From Nocardia altamirensis NBRC 108246 (lineage in GTDB: Bacteria > Actinomycetota > Actinomycetes > Mycobacteriales > Mycobacteriaceae): a stretch of 64,000 nucleotides of DNA. Each line of letters begins with the position of its first letter. Within the stretch, counting starts at the first letter, position 1. Both the position numbers and the translations under genes were made by a program. Under the pieces are notes generated by a model. It was given only the letters and a program-made list of their open reading frames with translations. It made no database searches and was not told the DNA's origin. The stretch spans positions 1 to 64,000 of the forward strand of contig NZ_BDAY01000005.1 of assembly GCF_001612685.1 (NCBI RefSeq). The letters are read 5' to 3'. Of the stretch, positions 17,089 through 25,156 are shown one piece after another.

Positions 17089-17316
17089 TCACACGACATT
17101 CGATTGATCGTTCAGTTCGGGGAAGTCGTGACGGAGCCGATCGAGACAGCGGCGGACCTCCCGCAAATCTCGTTCGAGACGGCGCCCCTCGGTCGTGGAG
17201 CGCGGGGTTCCGCGCAAGGTCGCGGTGGCCTGAATCGCTGATGCCAGGGTTCGGGCCTCCGCGCTGAGTAGCTCGTAGAACATCCGAGCCTGCGCCACAT
17301 CGGATTCGTCGTGCAC
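17089..17316 (-). CDS. Small hypothetical protein
   Basis: 75 aa from a GTG start. Helical, charged composition (AQARMFYELLSAEARTLASA, RRLERDLREVRRCLDRLRHD) suggests a small alpha-helical bundle or coiled coil. No family recognised. It converges with the siderophore operon, whose last stop is 160 bp away; the gap between them holds no clear terminator. The ribosome binding site is weak. Codon usage resembles neighbouring genes, so it is probably real. Confidence 0.5.
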   Translation of the reverse strand: MHDESDVAQARMFYELLSAEARTLASAIQATATLRGTPRSTTEGRRLERDLREVRRCLDRLRHDFPELNDQSNVV

Positions 17317-17582
17317 GGGACACCTACCTCAGACGGACATCCCGTCACTCGTTCGCCTTCTGTACACGTAATTGTTACTCATGATTCACGGTATCGCTGC
17401 CACACAGCAAAGCCTCGGCGGCGTGACAGCCGCCGTCGATGGGCGATCGGAGGTTGTTGTTCGTGGACTCCCCTAGGCGACCGCGCGCCGAGAGGTCGGC
17501 AGTCACGGACCGGTCACCGACGGAAATGTGCCACACGCCACGGCATTCGCGTCGGGTGGGGCTCTCGCGATAACTTGGCGGG

Positions 17583-18176
17583 GTGATGAGGAACGCGGTA
17601 TCCACGACGGCAGGAGCATGGCGGGCGGGTGACGGCGCCGCGGTGCCGTTGCGTGAGGCGACGGTGGCGTGGGCGTTGGCCGCACATGCCGAGCTGGCCG
17701 AGATCGCTACCGGTTACGGGCATTTCATCACGGTGAACGAGCTGGCCGAGCGGGTGCAGGAAGCGTCAGGTGTGCACACCGGAGCACCGACCCGCACCTG
17801 GATGGACGCCATCCTGCGCAAGATCGCCAGGCGCTGCCACAAGGCGGGCGAGCCGCCACTGATCGCGCTGTGCGTGCGGCAGAACCACACCGTCGGCGAC
17901 GCCTACAAATACATGCTGGAACTCGCAGGCCTGCCGATCCCCGAAGACCTCGAGCTGCACGCAGCCTACGCACGCTGGCAGTGTTACCAGCACTACGGCG
18001 CAGAAATGCCAGCCGACAGAGGAGTTCCGCCGCTCACCCCCAAGGTGGCAGGCCGCCGCCGCCCGACAACCGCGGCACCGCAGGTCGAAACCGCGCCCCA
18101 ACCGACCCGCACAGCCGTGTGCACCGAGTGCTTCACCCAACTCCCGGCCAGCGGAACCTGCTACTACTGCGTCTGA
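17583..18176 (+). CDS. Hypothetical protein with C-terminal zinc-ribbon-like motif
   Basis: 197 aa (start GTG 17583; ATG 17586 is equally possible). Residues 20-140 are rich in helix and contain HFITVNELAERVQEASGVHT and WMDAILRKIARRCHKAGEPP, resembling a helical DNA- or nucleotide-binding fold that I cannot name. The C-terminus has CTECFTQLPASGTCYYC, two CxxC pairs of a zinc ribbon. Residues 145-180 are a Pro/Arg-rich linker. It stands alone on the plus strand, followed after 38 bp by another small gene. Confidence 0.65.
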   Translation: MMRNAVSTTAGAWRAGDGAAVPLREATVAWALAAHAELAEIATGYGHFITVNELAERVQEASGVHTGAPTRTWMDAILRKIARRCHKAGEPPLIALCVRQNHTVGDAYKYMLELAGLPIPEDLELHAAYARWQCYQHYGAEMPADRGVPPLTPKVAGRRRPTTAAPQVETAPQPTRTAVCTECFTQLPASGTCYYCV

Positions 18177-18214
18177 GCCTGGCTGCGGGGTTTCGCTCCG
18201 TAGGATGAGCTCTC

Positions 18215-18430
18215 GTGGAATCAGGCATGGAGCTCGAGGGCTTGCGGTCCGCACTCTCCTGCGTGTACGAGAAGCTCGACGCCGAGAGCCTCACCCAGCC
18301 CGACAGCATCGAGCTGGTGGCCCGCGCTGAAGCGATTCAGGACCAGATCGACGCGATGCAGGATGCCGTCGGCGACGACGAGCTCGCAGACACCCGGACC
18401 CCGCCACCCGCGAGCGACACCCTGTTCTGA
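18215..18430 (+). CDS. Small acidic hypothetical protein
   Basis: 71 aa from GTG 18215, or 67 from the in-frame ATG at 18227. Very acidic, mostly helical (LRSALSCVYEKLDAESL, ELVARAEAIQDQIDAMQDAV), with a short Pro-rich tail. No family recognised. It follows the zinc-ribbon gene by 38 bp on the same strand and may be co-transcribed. Confidence 0.5.
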   Translation: MESGMELEGLRSALSCVYEKLDAESLTQPDSIELVARAEAIQDQIDAMQDAVGDDELADTRTPPPASDTLF

Positions 18431-18556
18431 ATTGCGAGAGCCTGCGGAGGATTCCGTCGCCGGTGAAAATAGCGGCTCATACCCGGACCGGCGTCGTAGT
18501 AGCGTGCGAGGTTCGCTTGCACCACACGGTGCTTCGTTGGTCGTTAGGGATATCGA

Positions 18557-19165
18557 ATGGCAAAGTCGCCGTACTTCGCGCGAAAGCTCTCGATCTGGGC
18601 TGTCGTGGCCATGGGGGGTCTGACGGCCGCTTGTGGGAGCGATGGCGCGGACACGAGTTCCATTGGCGGGCAGCGGTATAGCGCTGAGCGCGTCACCGGC
18701 GGCTGCGACCTGCTCGATCTGTCGGTCCTGGCCAGGTGGGAGCCGACACCGATCAATCGTTCGGGCGACAAGAAGAACACCGAGCTCGGCACAGAGCTGA
18801 CCTGTGATGCGGAGAACAACTCCGTCGACACCGACCGCTTGGCGGCAGTGGAGTTGTGGACGGTCCTGCACACCGACAAGAGTGAAGCCCTGACCACCTA
18901 TGAGATGAACCTGGTCGTCATGAAACGCCTCTCGGGCGTCAACGCCGAGGTCGCCGTACCCGGTCTCGGCGAACGTGCCGCCTATCTATACGAGAAAAAG
19001 GACTCGGACTCGAACGGCAGGTCCACTCTCCAACTTTCGCTACTAGACGGTCCCCTGGTGGTCCGCCTGATCATCTCGGTCGACGCCGCACCGACCACCG
19101 AACAGGAACTCCTCGCTGTCGCCACCGACCAGATGCGGCGAATCAGCAACACGTTGGAAGCTTGA
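18557..19165 (+). CDS. Secreted lipoprotein of unknown function (DUF3558-like)
   Basis: 202 aa. The N-terminus is a lipoprotein signal (basic start, hydrophobic residues 13-22, TAAC with Cys 26). The mature part has paired cysteines (GGCDLLDL near 50 and ELTCDAEN near 76) and ends with ATDQMRRISNTLE. This resembles the DUF3558-type lipoproteins of mycolic-acid bacteria, whose function is unknown. It stands alone and is followed by a clear hairpin terminator. No partner gene suggests a role. Confidence 0.7.
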   Translation: MAKSPYFARKLSIWAVVAMGGLTAACGSDGADTSSIGGQRYSAERVTGGCDLLDLSVLARWEPTPINRSGDKKNTELGTELTCDAENNSVDTDRLAAVELWTVLHTDKSEALTTYEMNLVVMKRLSGVNAEVAVPGLGERAAYLYEKKDSDSNGRSTLQLSLLDGPLVVRLIISVDAAPTTEQELLAVATDQMRRISNTLEA

Positions 19166-19180
19166 GAAGAACAGCGCAGC

Positions 19181-19214
19181 CCGAGCCCGGTCCGTTCGTT
19201 CGGATCGGGCTCGG
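19181..19214 (+). terminator. Hairpin terminator after the lipoprotein gene
   Basis: Arms CCGAGCCCGGTCCG (19181-19194) and CGGATCGGGCTCGG (19201-19214) pair over 14 positions with one mismatch around the loop TTCGTT. It lies 16 bp past the stop at 19165 and is followed by CCTGTCT rather than a U-run, as is usual in GC-rich actinobacteria. Confidence 0.7.
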
Positions 19215-19447
19215 CCTGTCTAAGACTGAAGGTCAGCAGGCGGCGAAGTCGTTGTGGCGGTCTTCGATTGCGGGCTGGTCAGGGACACCGCCGACCCATG
19301 GTCCCTGCGTCGCAGCAGGCATTGTCGGCGGCGCACCGTTGTCAGCGCGTATGGGATTTTCGATACGCCGACGATATCCGCCGACTCGTACCGTCGACTC
19401 GATAAATCTCCTGTGCCACAGGGGATCTCGAGAAGCAGGAGAAGACG

Positions 19448-19816
19448 ATGAAACTGCGCGAACTCGCCGTGACAGCACTGCTGGTCCTCGGCATAGCCGG
19501 CTTGGCCGCCCCCGCCCAAGCCGACCCCGCCCAAGACGCCGCCGGATACGACCGCTGCCCGAACGGGCATTTCTGCCTCTTCAGCGCCGCCAACGGAGGC
19601 GGGCGAATCGCCTACTTCCGCGTCGGCTCCACCGATCTACGCCTACAGAACATCGACGGCCAAGCCTATTCGAAGTGGAACCGCACCGGCCGCTACTGGG
19701 ACGGGTTCACCGAGTACAACTATCGCGGCGGCATCATCTTCCGAAGCGGCCCCGGTCAACAACTCAATATCCCGGCCGATGTCGCCACTCAGGTGCATTC
19801 GGTGAAGGCGGTCTGA
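19448..19816 (+). CDS. Secreted peptidase inhibitor-like protein, family I36
   Basis: 122 aa. A Sec signal peptide (residues 1-25, ending APAQADP) precedes a beta/gamma-crystallin-like domain. That domain contains CPNGHFCLFSAANGGG (about 37-52), YWDGFTEYNYRGG and FRSGPGQQLNIP. This pattern is typical of Streptomyces SMI-type proteins (peptidase inhibitor I36), which are small secreted inhibitors of metalloproteases or stress proteins. Two cysteines in CPNGHFC probably form a disulfide. Monocistronic; a strong hairpin follows. About 280 bp upstream holds only the preceding terminator. Confidence 0.8.
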   Translation: MKLRELAVTALLVLGIAGLAAPAQADPAQDAAGYDRCPNGHFCLFSAANGGGRIAYFRVGSTDLRLQNIDGQAYSKWNRTGRYWDGFTEYNYRGGIIFRSGPGQQLNIPADVATQVHSVKAV

Positions 19817-19904
19817 CCCGAAATCGGCTGGCGCGACCGCGTTCAACATCAGCTGGGGTTGCGGGAGAGCCGGCAGAGCGACGCGGCCCACGTACACAGA
19901 CGAC

Positions 19905-19937
19905 AGCCCCGCCCAGCGAAGACTACTGGGCGGGGCT
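19905..19937. terminator. Bidirectional hairpin terminator
   Basis: Perfect 12-bp inverted repeat AGCCCCGCCCAG (19905-19916) / CTGGGCGGGGCT (19926-19937) with a 9-nt loop. It sits between the plus-strand I36 gene (ends 19816) and the minus-strand small gene (ends 19981), so it can end transcripts from both sides. Confidence 0.75.
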
Positions 19938-19980
19938 ACCTCCCAATTACGCGCTCGTGCTTCGGACATCGTGCCCCGGC

Positions 19981-20202
19981 CTACCTTTGCTGGAACGCGC
20001 GCATCACCTTTTGGCGGACCAACTCACGAAGACGCTTGTCCTCGTTCGGATCCATGCCCTCGGCGATGAAGACGGCATCGGTAAACGAGTCGGCGTCCGT
20101 AGGCGGCGCCGTGCACAACCTGCTCCTTTCATCCGGTGGCAGACAGAAACCCAGTTCGACGCACAGGTTGTCGAGCAGGAAAGCCACGTCCTCAGCACTC
20201 AT
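19981..20202 (-). CDS. Small acidic hypothetical protein
   Basis: 73 aa from ATG 20202; the open frame runs to 20451, but the upstream part has no coding character. Sequence features: MSAEDVAFLLDNLCVELGFC, then PPDERSRLCTAPPTD, and a charged helical tail. I cannot name the family, but it reads like conserved small proteins of Nocardia-type genomes with paired cysteines. It lies downstream of the orphan peptide-binding protein gene on the same strand, with 235 bp between them that hold nothing I can call. Confidence 0.5.
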   Translation of the reverse strand: MSAEDVAFLLDNLCVELGFCLPPDERSRLCTAPPTDADSFTDAVFIAEGMDPNEDKRLRELVRQKVMRAFQQR

Positions 20203-20437
20203 ACGCGGAAGTCTGCCCGAGATGGTCCCGACCAGCCGATCTCGCAGTCGACACAGCAACGGGCGGCGCAGCACTACGAGTCCAGACAGGAGCCGGACGG
20301 CGAGCCCGTCCGCGGCGTCAACAGCGTCCAGCTCCTGAACCAAGGCGGTCAGTGGTGGGTGGTGACCCTCTTCTGGTCCGAAGAGGGTCACCCAACCGAT
20401 TCCGGAGTTCTGATTCGGACCGAATCTCAACCGGCGA

Positions 20438-22051
20438 CTATTTTTCGACACTCTCGTAAGCGAAAAGACCGTTCCAGGTCAGCTTCGCCTGTCGCACCTT
20501 GTCCGAATGTGCCGCGTTGTTGTTGTCGTTGAACACCGGAACGTCTGGCATGTCCTGGAACAGGATGGCCTGCGCCTTCGCGATGTGTGCGTAGGACTCC
20601 TCCGGTGTCGGCGCGGCCAGCGCGGCAGCGATGAGCTTGTCGAATTCGAGGTTGACGTAGCCGATGTCGTTGCTTGCCGAATCGGAAAGATACTGCGGCA
20701 TCAGGAAATTGAGCATTGTCGGATAGTCGCCCTGCCAGGCATTGCGAAATGCGGTGCGGATGGTCTTTTTGGTGATCGCGTCGCGTAGGGGCTTGAACGT
20801 GGGGTAGGGCGTGCCGATGGCATCGATGCCGAGGGTGTTCTTGACGCCGTTGGCGACCGCCTCGATCCAGGCTTGATGCCCACCGTCGGCGTTGTAGGCG
20901 ATCTCCAGGCGACCCGTCCACGGCGCGATGGCATTGGCCTGCTCCCACAGCTTCCTGGCCTCGTCCGGCTTGTACGTCAGTAGGTCCGCTCCGGGGAGAT
21001 TGCCGTTGAAACCGGGCAGACTGGCGGAGGTGAAGTCCCGTGCCGGGACCTTGGTTCCGTGCCAGATGGTTTCGGAGATCTGCGGCCGGTTGATGGCCAG
21101 CGAGATCGCCCTGCGGCGTAGCACGCCTTCCTCGCCGTCGAAATGCGGCACGGTGGGCTGAAATCCGACGTGCTCGTATCGAGCGGTCGACTTCTGGATG
21201 GCGCGGTCGCCGAAATCGGATTGGAAGTTGGTCAACGCGTTGTCGGGGATGGTGTCGAGCAGGTCGAGGTTGCCGGACAGCATGTCCGCGTAGGCGGTCT
21301 CGTAGGTCGCGTACATGACGAACCGCAGCCCTTTGTTCTTGGCCGGACGCCCGCCGCGATAATCCGGATTCGAAACTAGATCGATCTGCACGTTGTGCTG
21401 CCAGGCCTCCGGACCGGCAAACTTGTACGGGCCGTTGCCGATCGGGCGCTCACCGAACGCCTTGATGTCCTTGTACGCCACCTCGGGCAGCGGAAAGAAC
21501 GGCGCGAACCCGAGCGAGAGTTCGAAATCGATCGATGGGCGGATGAGATCGACCGTGAACGTGCGGTCGTCGATCACCTTCAGCCCCGACATCGTCTGCG
21601 CCTTCGGCTGATCCACCGATACCTCGTCATAGCCGACGATCGAGGCGAATATCCAGCTCTGCAGTTGCGCATTGGTGCTCAGCGCACCGTAATTCCACGC
21701 GTCGACGAACGACTTCGCCGTCACCGGGGAACCGTCGGTGAACGTCCAGCCCGGCTCGAGGGTGATCCGATAGTGTCGCCGATCGGTCGACTCGATCGAC
21801 TGCGCCACCTCGTTGTGAGCAACACCGTCGGCGTCGTAGTACTTCAGCCCGGCGAACAAGCGGTCGACCACGCGGCCGCCCAGGTTCTCGTTGGTATTCG
21901 TCGGAACGAGAGGATGTTGCGGCTCACCACCGTTGGCGGTGACCACGCCCTCCGTCGCACCGCCTCCGTCGGACGTACAGGCCGTCAGGCCGAGCCCGGT
22001 CGCCAATACGGCGGCCGCCAGCAACGCAGCCCATCTGGGGGATCTCAACAC
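20438..22051 (-). CDS. Peptide/oligopeptide ABC transporter substrate-binding lipoprotein (SBP family 5)
   Basis: 537 aa from GTG 22051 (TTG 22048 has better spacing to GGAG; the frame is open to 22108). The lipobox LTAC puts the lipidated Cys at 25. Family 5 features include the N-terminal PQHPLVPTNTNENLGGRVVD, RHYRITLEPGWTFTDGSPVTAKSFVDAWNYG, and VFNDNNNAA near the C-terminus. It would bind peptides or similar solutes outside the membrane. No permease or ATPase genes adjoin it, so it is an orphan that must dock on an importer encoded elsewhere or act as a sensor. Confidence 0.85.
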   Translation of the reverse strand: MLRSPRWAALLAAAVLATGLGLTACTSDGGGATEGVVTANGGEPQHPLVPTNTNENLGGRVVDRLFAGLKYYDADGVAHNEVAQSIESTDRRHYRITLEPGWTFTDGSPVTAKSFVDAWNYGALSTNAQLQSWIFASIVGYDEVSVDQPKAQTMSGLKVIDDRTFTVDLIRPSIDFELSLGFAPFFPLPEVAYKDIKAFGERPIGNGPYKFAGPEAWQHNVQIDLVSNPDYRGGRPAKNKGLRFVMYATYETAYADMLSGNLDLLDTIPDNALTNFQSDFGDRAIQKSTARYEHVGFQPTVPHFDGEEGVLRRRAISLAINRPQISETIWHGTKVPARDFTSASLPGFNGNLPGADLLTYKPDEARKLWEQANAIAPWTGRLEIAYNADGGHQAWIEAVANGVKNTLGIDAIGTPYPTFKPLRDAITKKTIRTAFRNAWQGDYPTMLNFLMPQYLSDSASNDIGYVNLEFDKLIAAALAAPTPEESYAHIAKAQAILFQDMPDVPVFNDNNNAAHSDKVRQAKLTWNGLFAYESVEK

Positions 22052-22380
22052 GCTCTCCGTCCTCGAGTGGCCGAGTCGAAGCTGGCCATCGCAATAAAAT
22101 TCGGACAATAGCGACTTCGTGCATCATCGTCCTCTTAATCCGCACTCCGGGCCGCAGAACAGAATGAACACTGCTACGCGTCGTTGCTGCGTGCGGTCGA
22201 GGCCACAGGCACATGATCGTTGGTGGCTTCGTCGTCGACCACGTTCAGTCGGGTCGCTGCCAGCGGACTGGTAGCTGTGTCCGGAAACTGATCCCACCCG
22301 AACCGGCCGCCTTCGACCGTGACCACCAACCAACGGCCATGAGCCCCTTGGCCGCCACGGCAGCCGATAAACGACGAATG

Positions 22381-22403
22381 GCTACGACCCAGTGGGTCGT
22401 AGC
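22381..22403 (-). terminator. Hairpin downstream of tRNA-Val(CAC)
   Basis: Perfect 10-bp stem GCTACGACCC / GGGTCGTAGC with a 3-nt loop. It starts 31 bp past the 3' end of the minus-strand tRNA gene. There is no U-run on either side. Probable tRNA terminator; the 22109-22380 gap beyond it holds nothing I can call. Confidence 0.6.
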
Positions 22404-22434
22404 CATGAATTCTTGCCAGCAAGTCTCGGTGAAG

Positions 22435-22506
22435 TGGTCCCAGCTGGTTTCGAACCAGCGACCTCTCGCGTGTGAGGCGAGCGCTCTCCCGCTGAGCTAT
22501 GGGACC
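22435..22506 (-). tRNA. tRNA-Val (anticodon CAC)
   Basis: On the minus strand, the acceptor stem GGTCCCA pairs with TGGGACC, followed by discriminator A. The anticodon stem CTCGC/GCGAG encloses loop CTCACAC, giving CAC. The T-arm contains GGTTCGAAACC. The CCA end is not encoded. It faces away from the Gly-Cys-Val group 340 bp away. Confidence 0.95.
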
Positions 22507-22849
22507 TGAACTGTTGCCAGATGGCGGGTGCCCGGGTGGCGAAGCGCCGTCCGAACGAGATGGAACATTAGCACGGGGCACCGGCGGTTCACCAAATCGC
22601 CATCCGGGAGAGGGTGGAACATCGTGTGCGGCAGTCCGTCTCGGGGCAGGCCGCTCCCCTGACGCGGATGAGCACGCCACGGGTGAGTCGAACTTACGAA
22701 TCCTCCTCAACCACACCGGCCACCTCCGCCACTCTGGCAACCTTCCGGATTTCGCCCGTTCTACCAGCGGATTTGTAGCTTTCACCGGGCGTCCGCTAAT
22801 GTTCTGTCTCGCACCACGGAGGCCGGAACAAGCCGCCGAGATGCGAAAC

Positions 22850-22922
22850 GCGGATGTAGCGCAGCTGGTAGCGCATCACCTTGCCAAGGTGAGGGTCGCG
22901 GGTTCGAATCCCGTCATCCGCT
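22850..22922 (+). tRNA. tRNA-Gly (anticodon GCC)
   Basis: Acceptor GCGGATG pairs with CATCCGC; discriminator T. Anticodon stem TCACC/GGTGA with loop TTGCCAA gives GCC. T-arm GGGTTCGAATCCC. First of three plus-strand tRNAs ending in a shared terminator. CCA not encoded. Confidence 0.96.
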
Positions 22923-22968
22923 CGAAGAGTAGGGCAAGGCAAACTAGTTTCGCCGTCCCCCTTCGCAC

Positions 22969-23039
22969 GGTGGAGTGGCCGAGTGGTGAGGCAACGGCCT
23001 GCAAAGCCGTGCACACGGGTTCGATTCCCGTCTCCACCT
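22969..23039 (+). tRNA. tRNA-Cys (anticodon GCA)
   Basis: Acceptor GGTGGAG pairs with CTCCACC; discriminator T. Anticodon stem ACGGC/GCCGT with loop CTGCAAA gives GCA. T-arm CGGGTTCGATTCCCG. It ends 1 bp before the next tRNA, so the two are processed from one transcript. Confidence 0.96.
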
Positions 23040-23040
23040 C

Positions 23041-23115
23041 GCGCGATTAGCTCAGCGGGAGAGCGCTTCCCTGACACGGAAGAGGTCACTGGTTCAATCC
23101 CAGTATCGCGCACCA
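23041..23115 (+). tRNA. tRNA-Val (anticodon GAC)
   Basis: Acceptor GCGCGAT pairs with ATCGCGC; discriminator A at 23112, with CCA encoded at 23113-23115. Anticodon stem CTTCC/GGAAG with loop CTGACAC gives GAC. T-arm CTGGTTCAATCCCAG. The 3' side adjoins decayed mobile-element DNA, as expected where an element once integrated at a tRNA end. Confidence 0.96.
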
Positions 23116-23130
23116 CCGTAGTACCAGGTC

Positions 23131-23159
23131 AGGCCCCCTTTCGAGGGGGCCTTTCTTGT
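23131..23159 (+). terminator. Rho-independent terminator of the tRNA operon
   Basis: Perfect 9-bp stem AGGCCCCCT / AGGGGGCCT with a TTCG loop (23131-23152), followed by the T-rich tail TTCTTGTT. It lies 15 bp past tRNA-Val(GAC) and is the most canonical terminator in the window. Confidence 0.92.
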
Positions 23160-23161
23160 TG

Positions 23162-23183
23162 TGCACCAGATATGCACCAGATA
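23162..23183 (+). repeat. Tandem 11-bp direct repeat next to the tRNA operon
   Basis: TGCACCAGATA occurs twice head to tail (23162-23172 and 23173-23183), immediately after the tRNA terminator. It is less GC-rich than its surroundings and echoes the GCACCA end of tRNA-Val. It may be what is left of an attachment site or of the end of an integrase gene; no integrase is present. Confidence 0.5.
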
Positions 23184-23402
23184 AGTCAGCGTCGTGGTCG
23201 ACGAAGTTGCACCCGCACACGTCGTACGTGATCCCGCCGAGCTGATAGGTGCCGACCGACAGTCGGATCTTGCGCGGGCGCTAAGACTCGATCGTCAACC
23301 CGTTGTTGTTGGACTTCCGGCCACCGCGCAGCTCCACCTCGCGACGGCGCTAGGCAACGAGGGCGAGGGATAGCTCCTCCCGGTAGACGCTGGGTCTCCG
23401 CG
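23184..23402 (-). pseudogene. Decayed coding remnant, family unknown
   Basis: Read on the minus strand, the frame through KIRLSVGTYQLGGITYDVCG and the upstream part REVELRGGRKSNNNGLTIES has protein-like composition but is broken by in-frame stops (TAG twice). It joins without a gap to a transposase fragment in another frame. I cannot name its family. Composition and position suggest a mobile-element or phage gene that has decayed. Confidence 0.4.
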
Positions 23403-23534
23403 AACACCCGCCGCAGTGAACACCATCCGCTCGTCAGTCGGCGCGGTGCCCCCGCTCTGGGGGCGCGGACTGAACTTGGGCAGCAGCGGCGTAACCAGCT
23501 CCCACAGCTCGTCCAGGACACGGCGTTTCGACAA
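23295..23534 (-). pseudogene. Truncated IS5-family transposase (N-terminal remnant)
   Basis: Only the first ~42 residues match a transposase: VLDELWELVTPLLPKFSPRP, then GGTAPTDERMVFTA. This is the well-known start of IS5-group DUF4096/DDE transposases. After that the sequence leaves the family pattern (normally continuing with a VYVLTSGCAWRHLP-like segment) and runs into unrelated DNA. No inverted repeats or DDE domain are left. TTG would be the start. Non-functional scar of an insertion sequence beside the tRNA operon. Confidence 0.7.
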
Positions 23535-23660
23535 TTGGTCTTACACGAGTCGAACATCATGCGGCACAGCTAAATATGACAGGCTCGCCCGCGTTGAAGC
23601 ATGATCGAAAAATGATCTGAGGTTGTCGAGCGTTCGTTCCACGATACGTAAGTTGATGTC

Positions 23661-24308
23661 ATGTCATCGAGTCGAGAACGATCGAATGCCGTGGCCGCCG
23701 ACTACGAATGGATCAAGGGCGATGATCTGTTCGAAGCGTACTGTGTGACCCTCGTTCGCGGAGTCACCCCACGGGAGTTCATGGACCGAATCGGTGCGCA
23801 GATCAAGTTCGACTCACTACCACTTGGCGACGAGGAGTACCTCGACGAGAAGTTCTCCGAGATCTTCTACAACGATTGGACCGACCTGCACGGCGACGGC
23901 GAAATGTTCATCGGGGCAACCACAGTGACGGGGGCTGGCGGCGATTGGACTCTAGCGGTGGAGCGCAACGGCTACCTGGGTATGAACGCCACACTGATGG
24001 CCTCGGTATCGGCAGGGACAACACTCGTCTCGCACTCGTACTGCCTGGGCGAGGGCTATTTCCGCTGGTTCGAGGACGGCGACCTCCGGCTGGAGTTTCA
24101 GGCCCAGGACGCTGGCGACCGGTGGGGCAGTACCCCGAACGCGTGTCTCGCGGAGATGCAGCAGATCGGCTTCCAGTTGGACAACCACCGCGAAGAGGTC
24201 GGCCCGACCAATACGGCCGCCTTCGCGCTGGCCGAACGGCTCACCGGAGTCCGGGTCACTGACGACATGCTTTACGGCGATACGGTCTACCTGTGCGGGA
24301 CGGTATGA
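23661..24308 (+). CDS. DUF6461-like hypothetical protein
   Basis: 215 aa, cytoplasmic (no signal or membrane segment), acidic. Sequence elements YEWIKGDDLFEAYCVTLVRG (about 15-34), GGDWTLAVERNGYLG (about 93-107), LVSHSYCLGEGYFRWFEDGD (about 121-140) and the C-terminal LAERLTGVRVTDDML fit the DUF6461 pattern known from Streptomyces and relatives. Function unknown. It is the first intact gene after the tRNA-linked scar and lies near a SUKH-type gene, so an orphan immunity protein is possible, but that is speculation. Confidence 0.65.
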   Translation: MSSSRERSNAVAADYEWIKGDDLFEAYCVTLVRGVTPREFMDRIGAQIKFDSLPLGDEEYLDEKFSEIFYNDWTDLHGDGEMFIGATTVTGAGGDWTLAVERNGYLGMNATLMASVSAGTTLVSHSYCLGEGYFRWFEDGDLRLEFQAQDAGDRWGSTPNACLAEMQQIGFQLDNHREEVGPTNTAAFALAERLTGVRVTDDMLYGDTVYLCGTV

Positions 24309-24406
24309 AGCGCGGCTGACACCCACGCCTGGGTAGAACGACACCTTCGTCAGTTGGTACAAACGGTGGTCATCGTGACCATCGAGGGTTCTCCAGGGGA
24401 ACAACT

Positions 24407-24985
24407 ATGGGGTTCAACACCGAAGCTGATGTCGGGGCGGTCGAACGGGGTGAGTGGTCCTATTCGCCGGCTGTTGCCGTCGGGCCGCTCCGGTTCGGCA
24501 TGACCGTTGACGAAGTGGCCGAGGCGGCTGGGGTGCTCGGCCAGGCAACGGTCAGTGAGTGTCCACGGGACTACCCGATCTTCTCGCCGACTCGGAAGGT
24601 CGAAGTCCACCGTCACGGAGCGGCTCTTGCTACGCCTGCCATTACGGCTTATGTAAGCCAAGCAGGTGGGCTGTTCTGTATCGCTGTCGACGCCGTGCAT
24701 GGTCCACAGGTCGCCTGTGACGGAATCCCGCTGGTCGGGAGGGACCTGTCGGAGCTGGAGCGCGACCAAATCGCGTACGCCGAGGCCAACGGCGTGCAAT
24801 TTCGCTACACGCCCGAGGGCTACGCAGGACCGGATGATCCTGGAATCCTCTTGCGCGCGCAATATGTTGGGCAAGCCCTCCGATCGCGCCCGCTGTTCAT
24901 GGTGTCGCGCGACGGCGTGTACACCGAATGGGACGCGATGCCCTCCGAGGAGGAGGGCATCTACGGTCGGCCTGACATGGTGTGA
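24407..24985 (+). CDS. Hypothetical protein
   Basis: 192 aa with a GGGGA ribosome binding site 7 nt before the ATG. No signal peptide or membrane segment. The N-terminal PLRFGMTVDEVAEAAG (about 27-42) resembles the LxxGMs-hxEV motif of small proteins that track protein levels or act as immunity factors. The C-terminal EEGIYGRPDMV is distinctive. Family not recognised. It follows the DUF6461-like gene by 98 bp on the same strand; both may belong to one accessory island. Confidence 0.6.
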   Translation: MGFNTEADVGAVERGEWSYSPAVAVGPLRFGMTVDEVAEAAGVLGQATVSECPRDYPIFSPTRKVEVHRHGAALATPAITAYVSQAGGLFCIAVDAVHGPQVACDGIPLVGRDLSELERDQIAYAEANGVQFRYTPEGYAGPDDPGILLRAQYVGQALRSRPLFMVSRDGVYTEWDAMPSEEEGIYGRPDMV

Positions 24986-25156
24986 CTCACAACGAAACGA
25001 ATGACGGACGAGGACGAATTTCCGCGTGGCAGTGCGTCATTCGTGCCGCTGCCCCGGTGTGCGGAAGACTCCTCCGTGGCCGCGAGCCTGCGCTAACTCG
25101 GGCAACGATGTCGGGCAGGTGGCGCTTCGGCGCCCATCGAGGTTGTGCTGGACTGT

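Noticed and set aside
19162..20532. 456-codon plus-strand frame
   Set aside because: Covers the I36 gene, a terminator and the small minus-strand gene in other frames; Arg/Pro-rich shadow.
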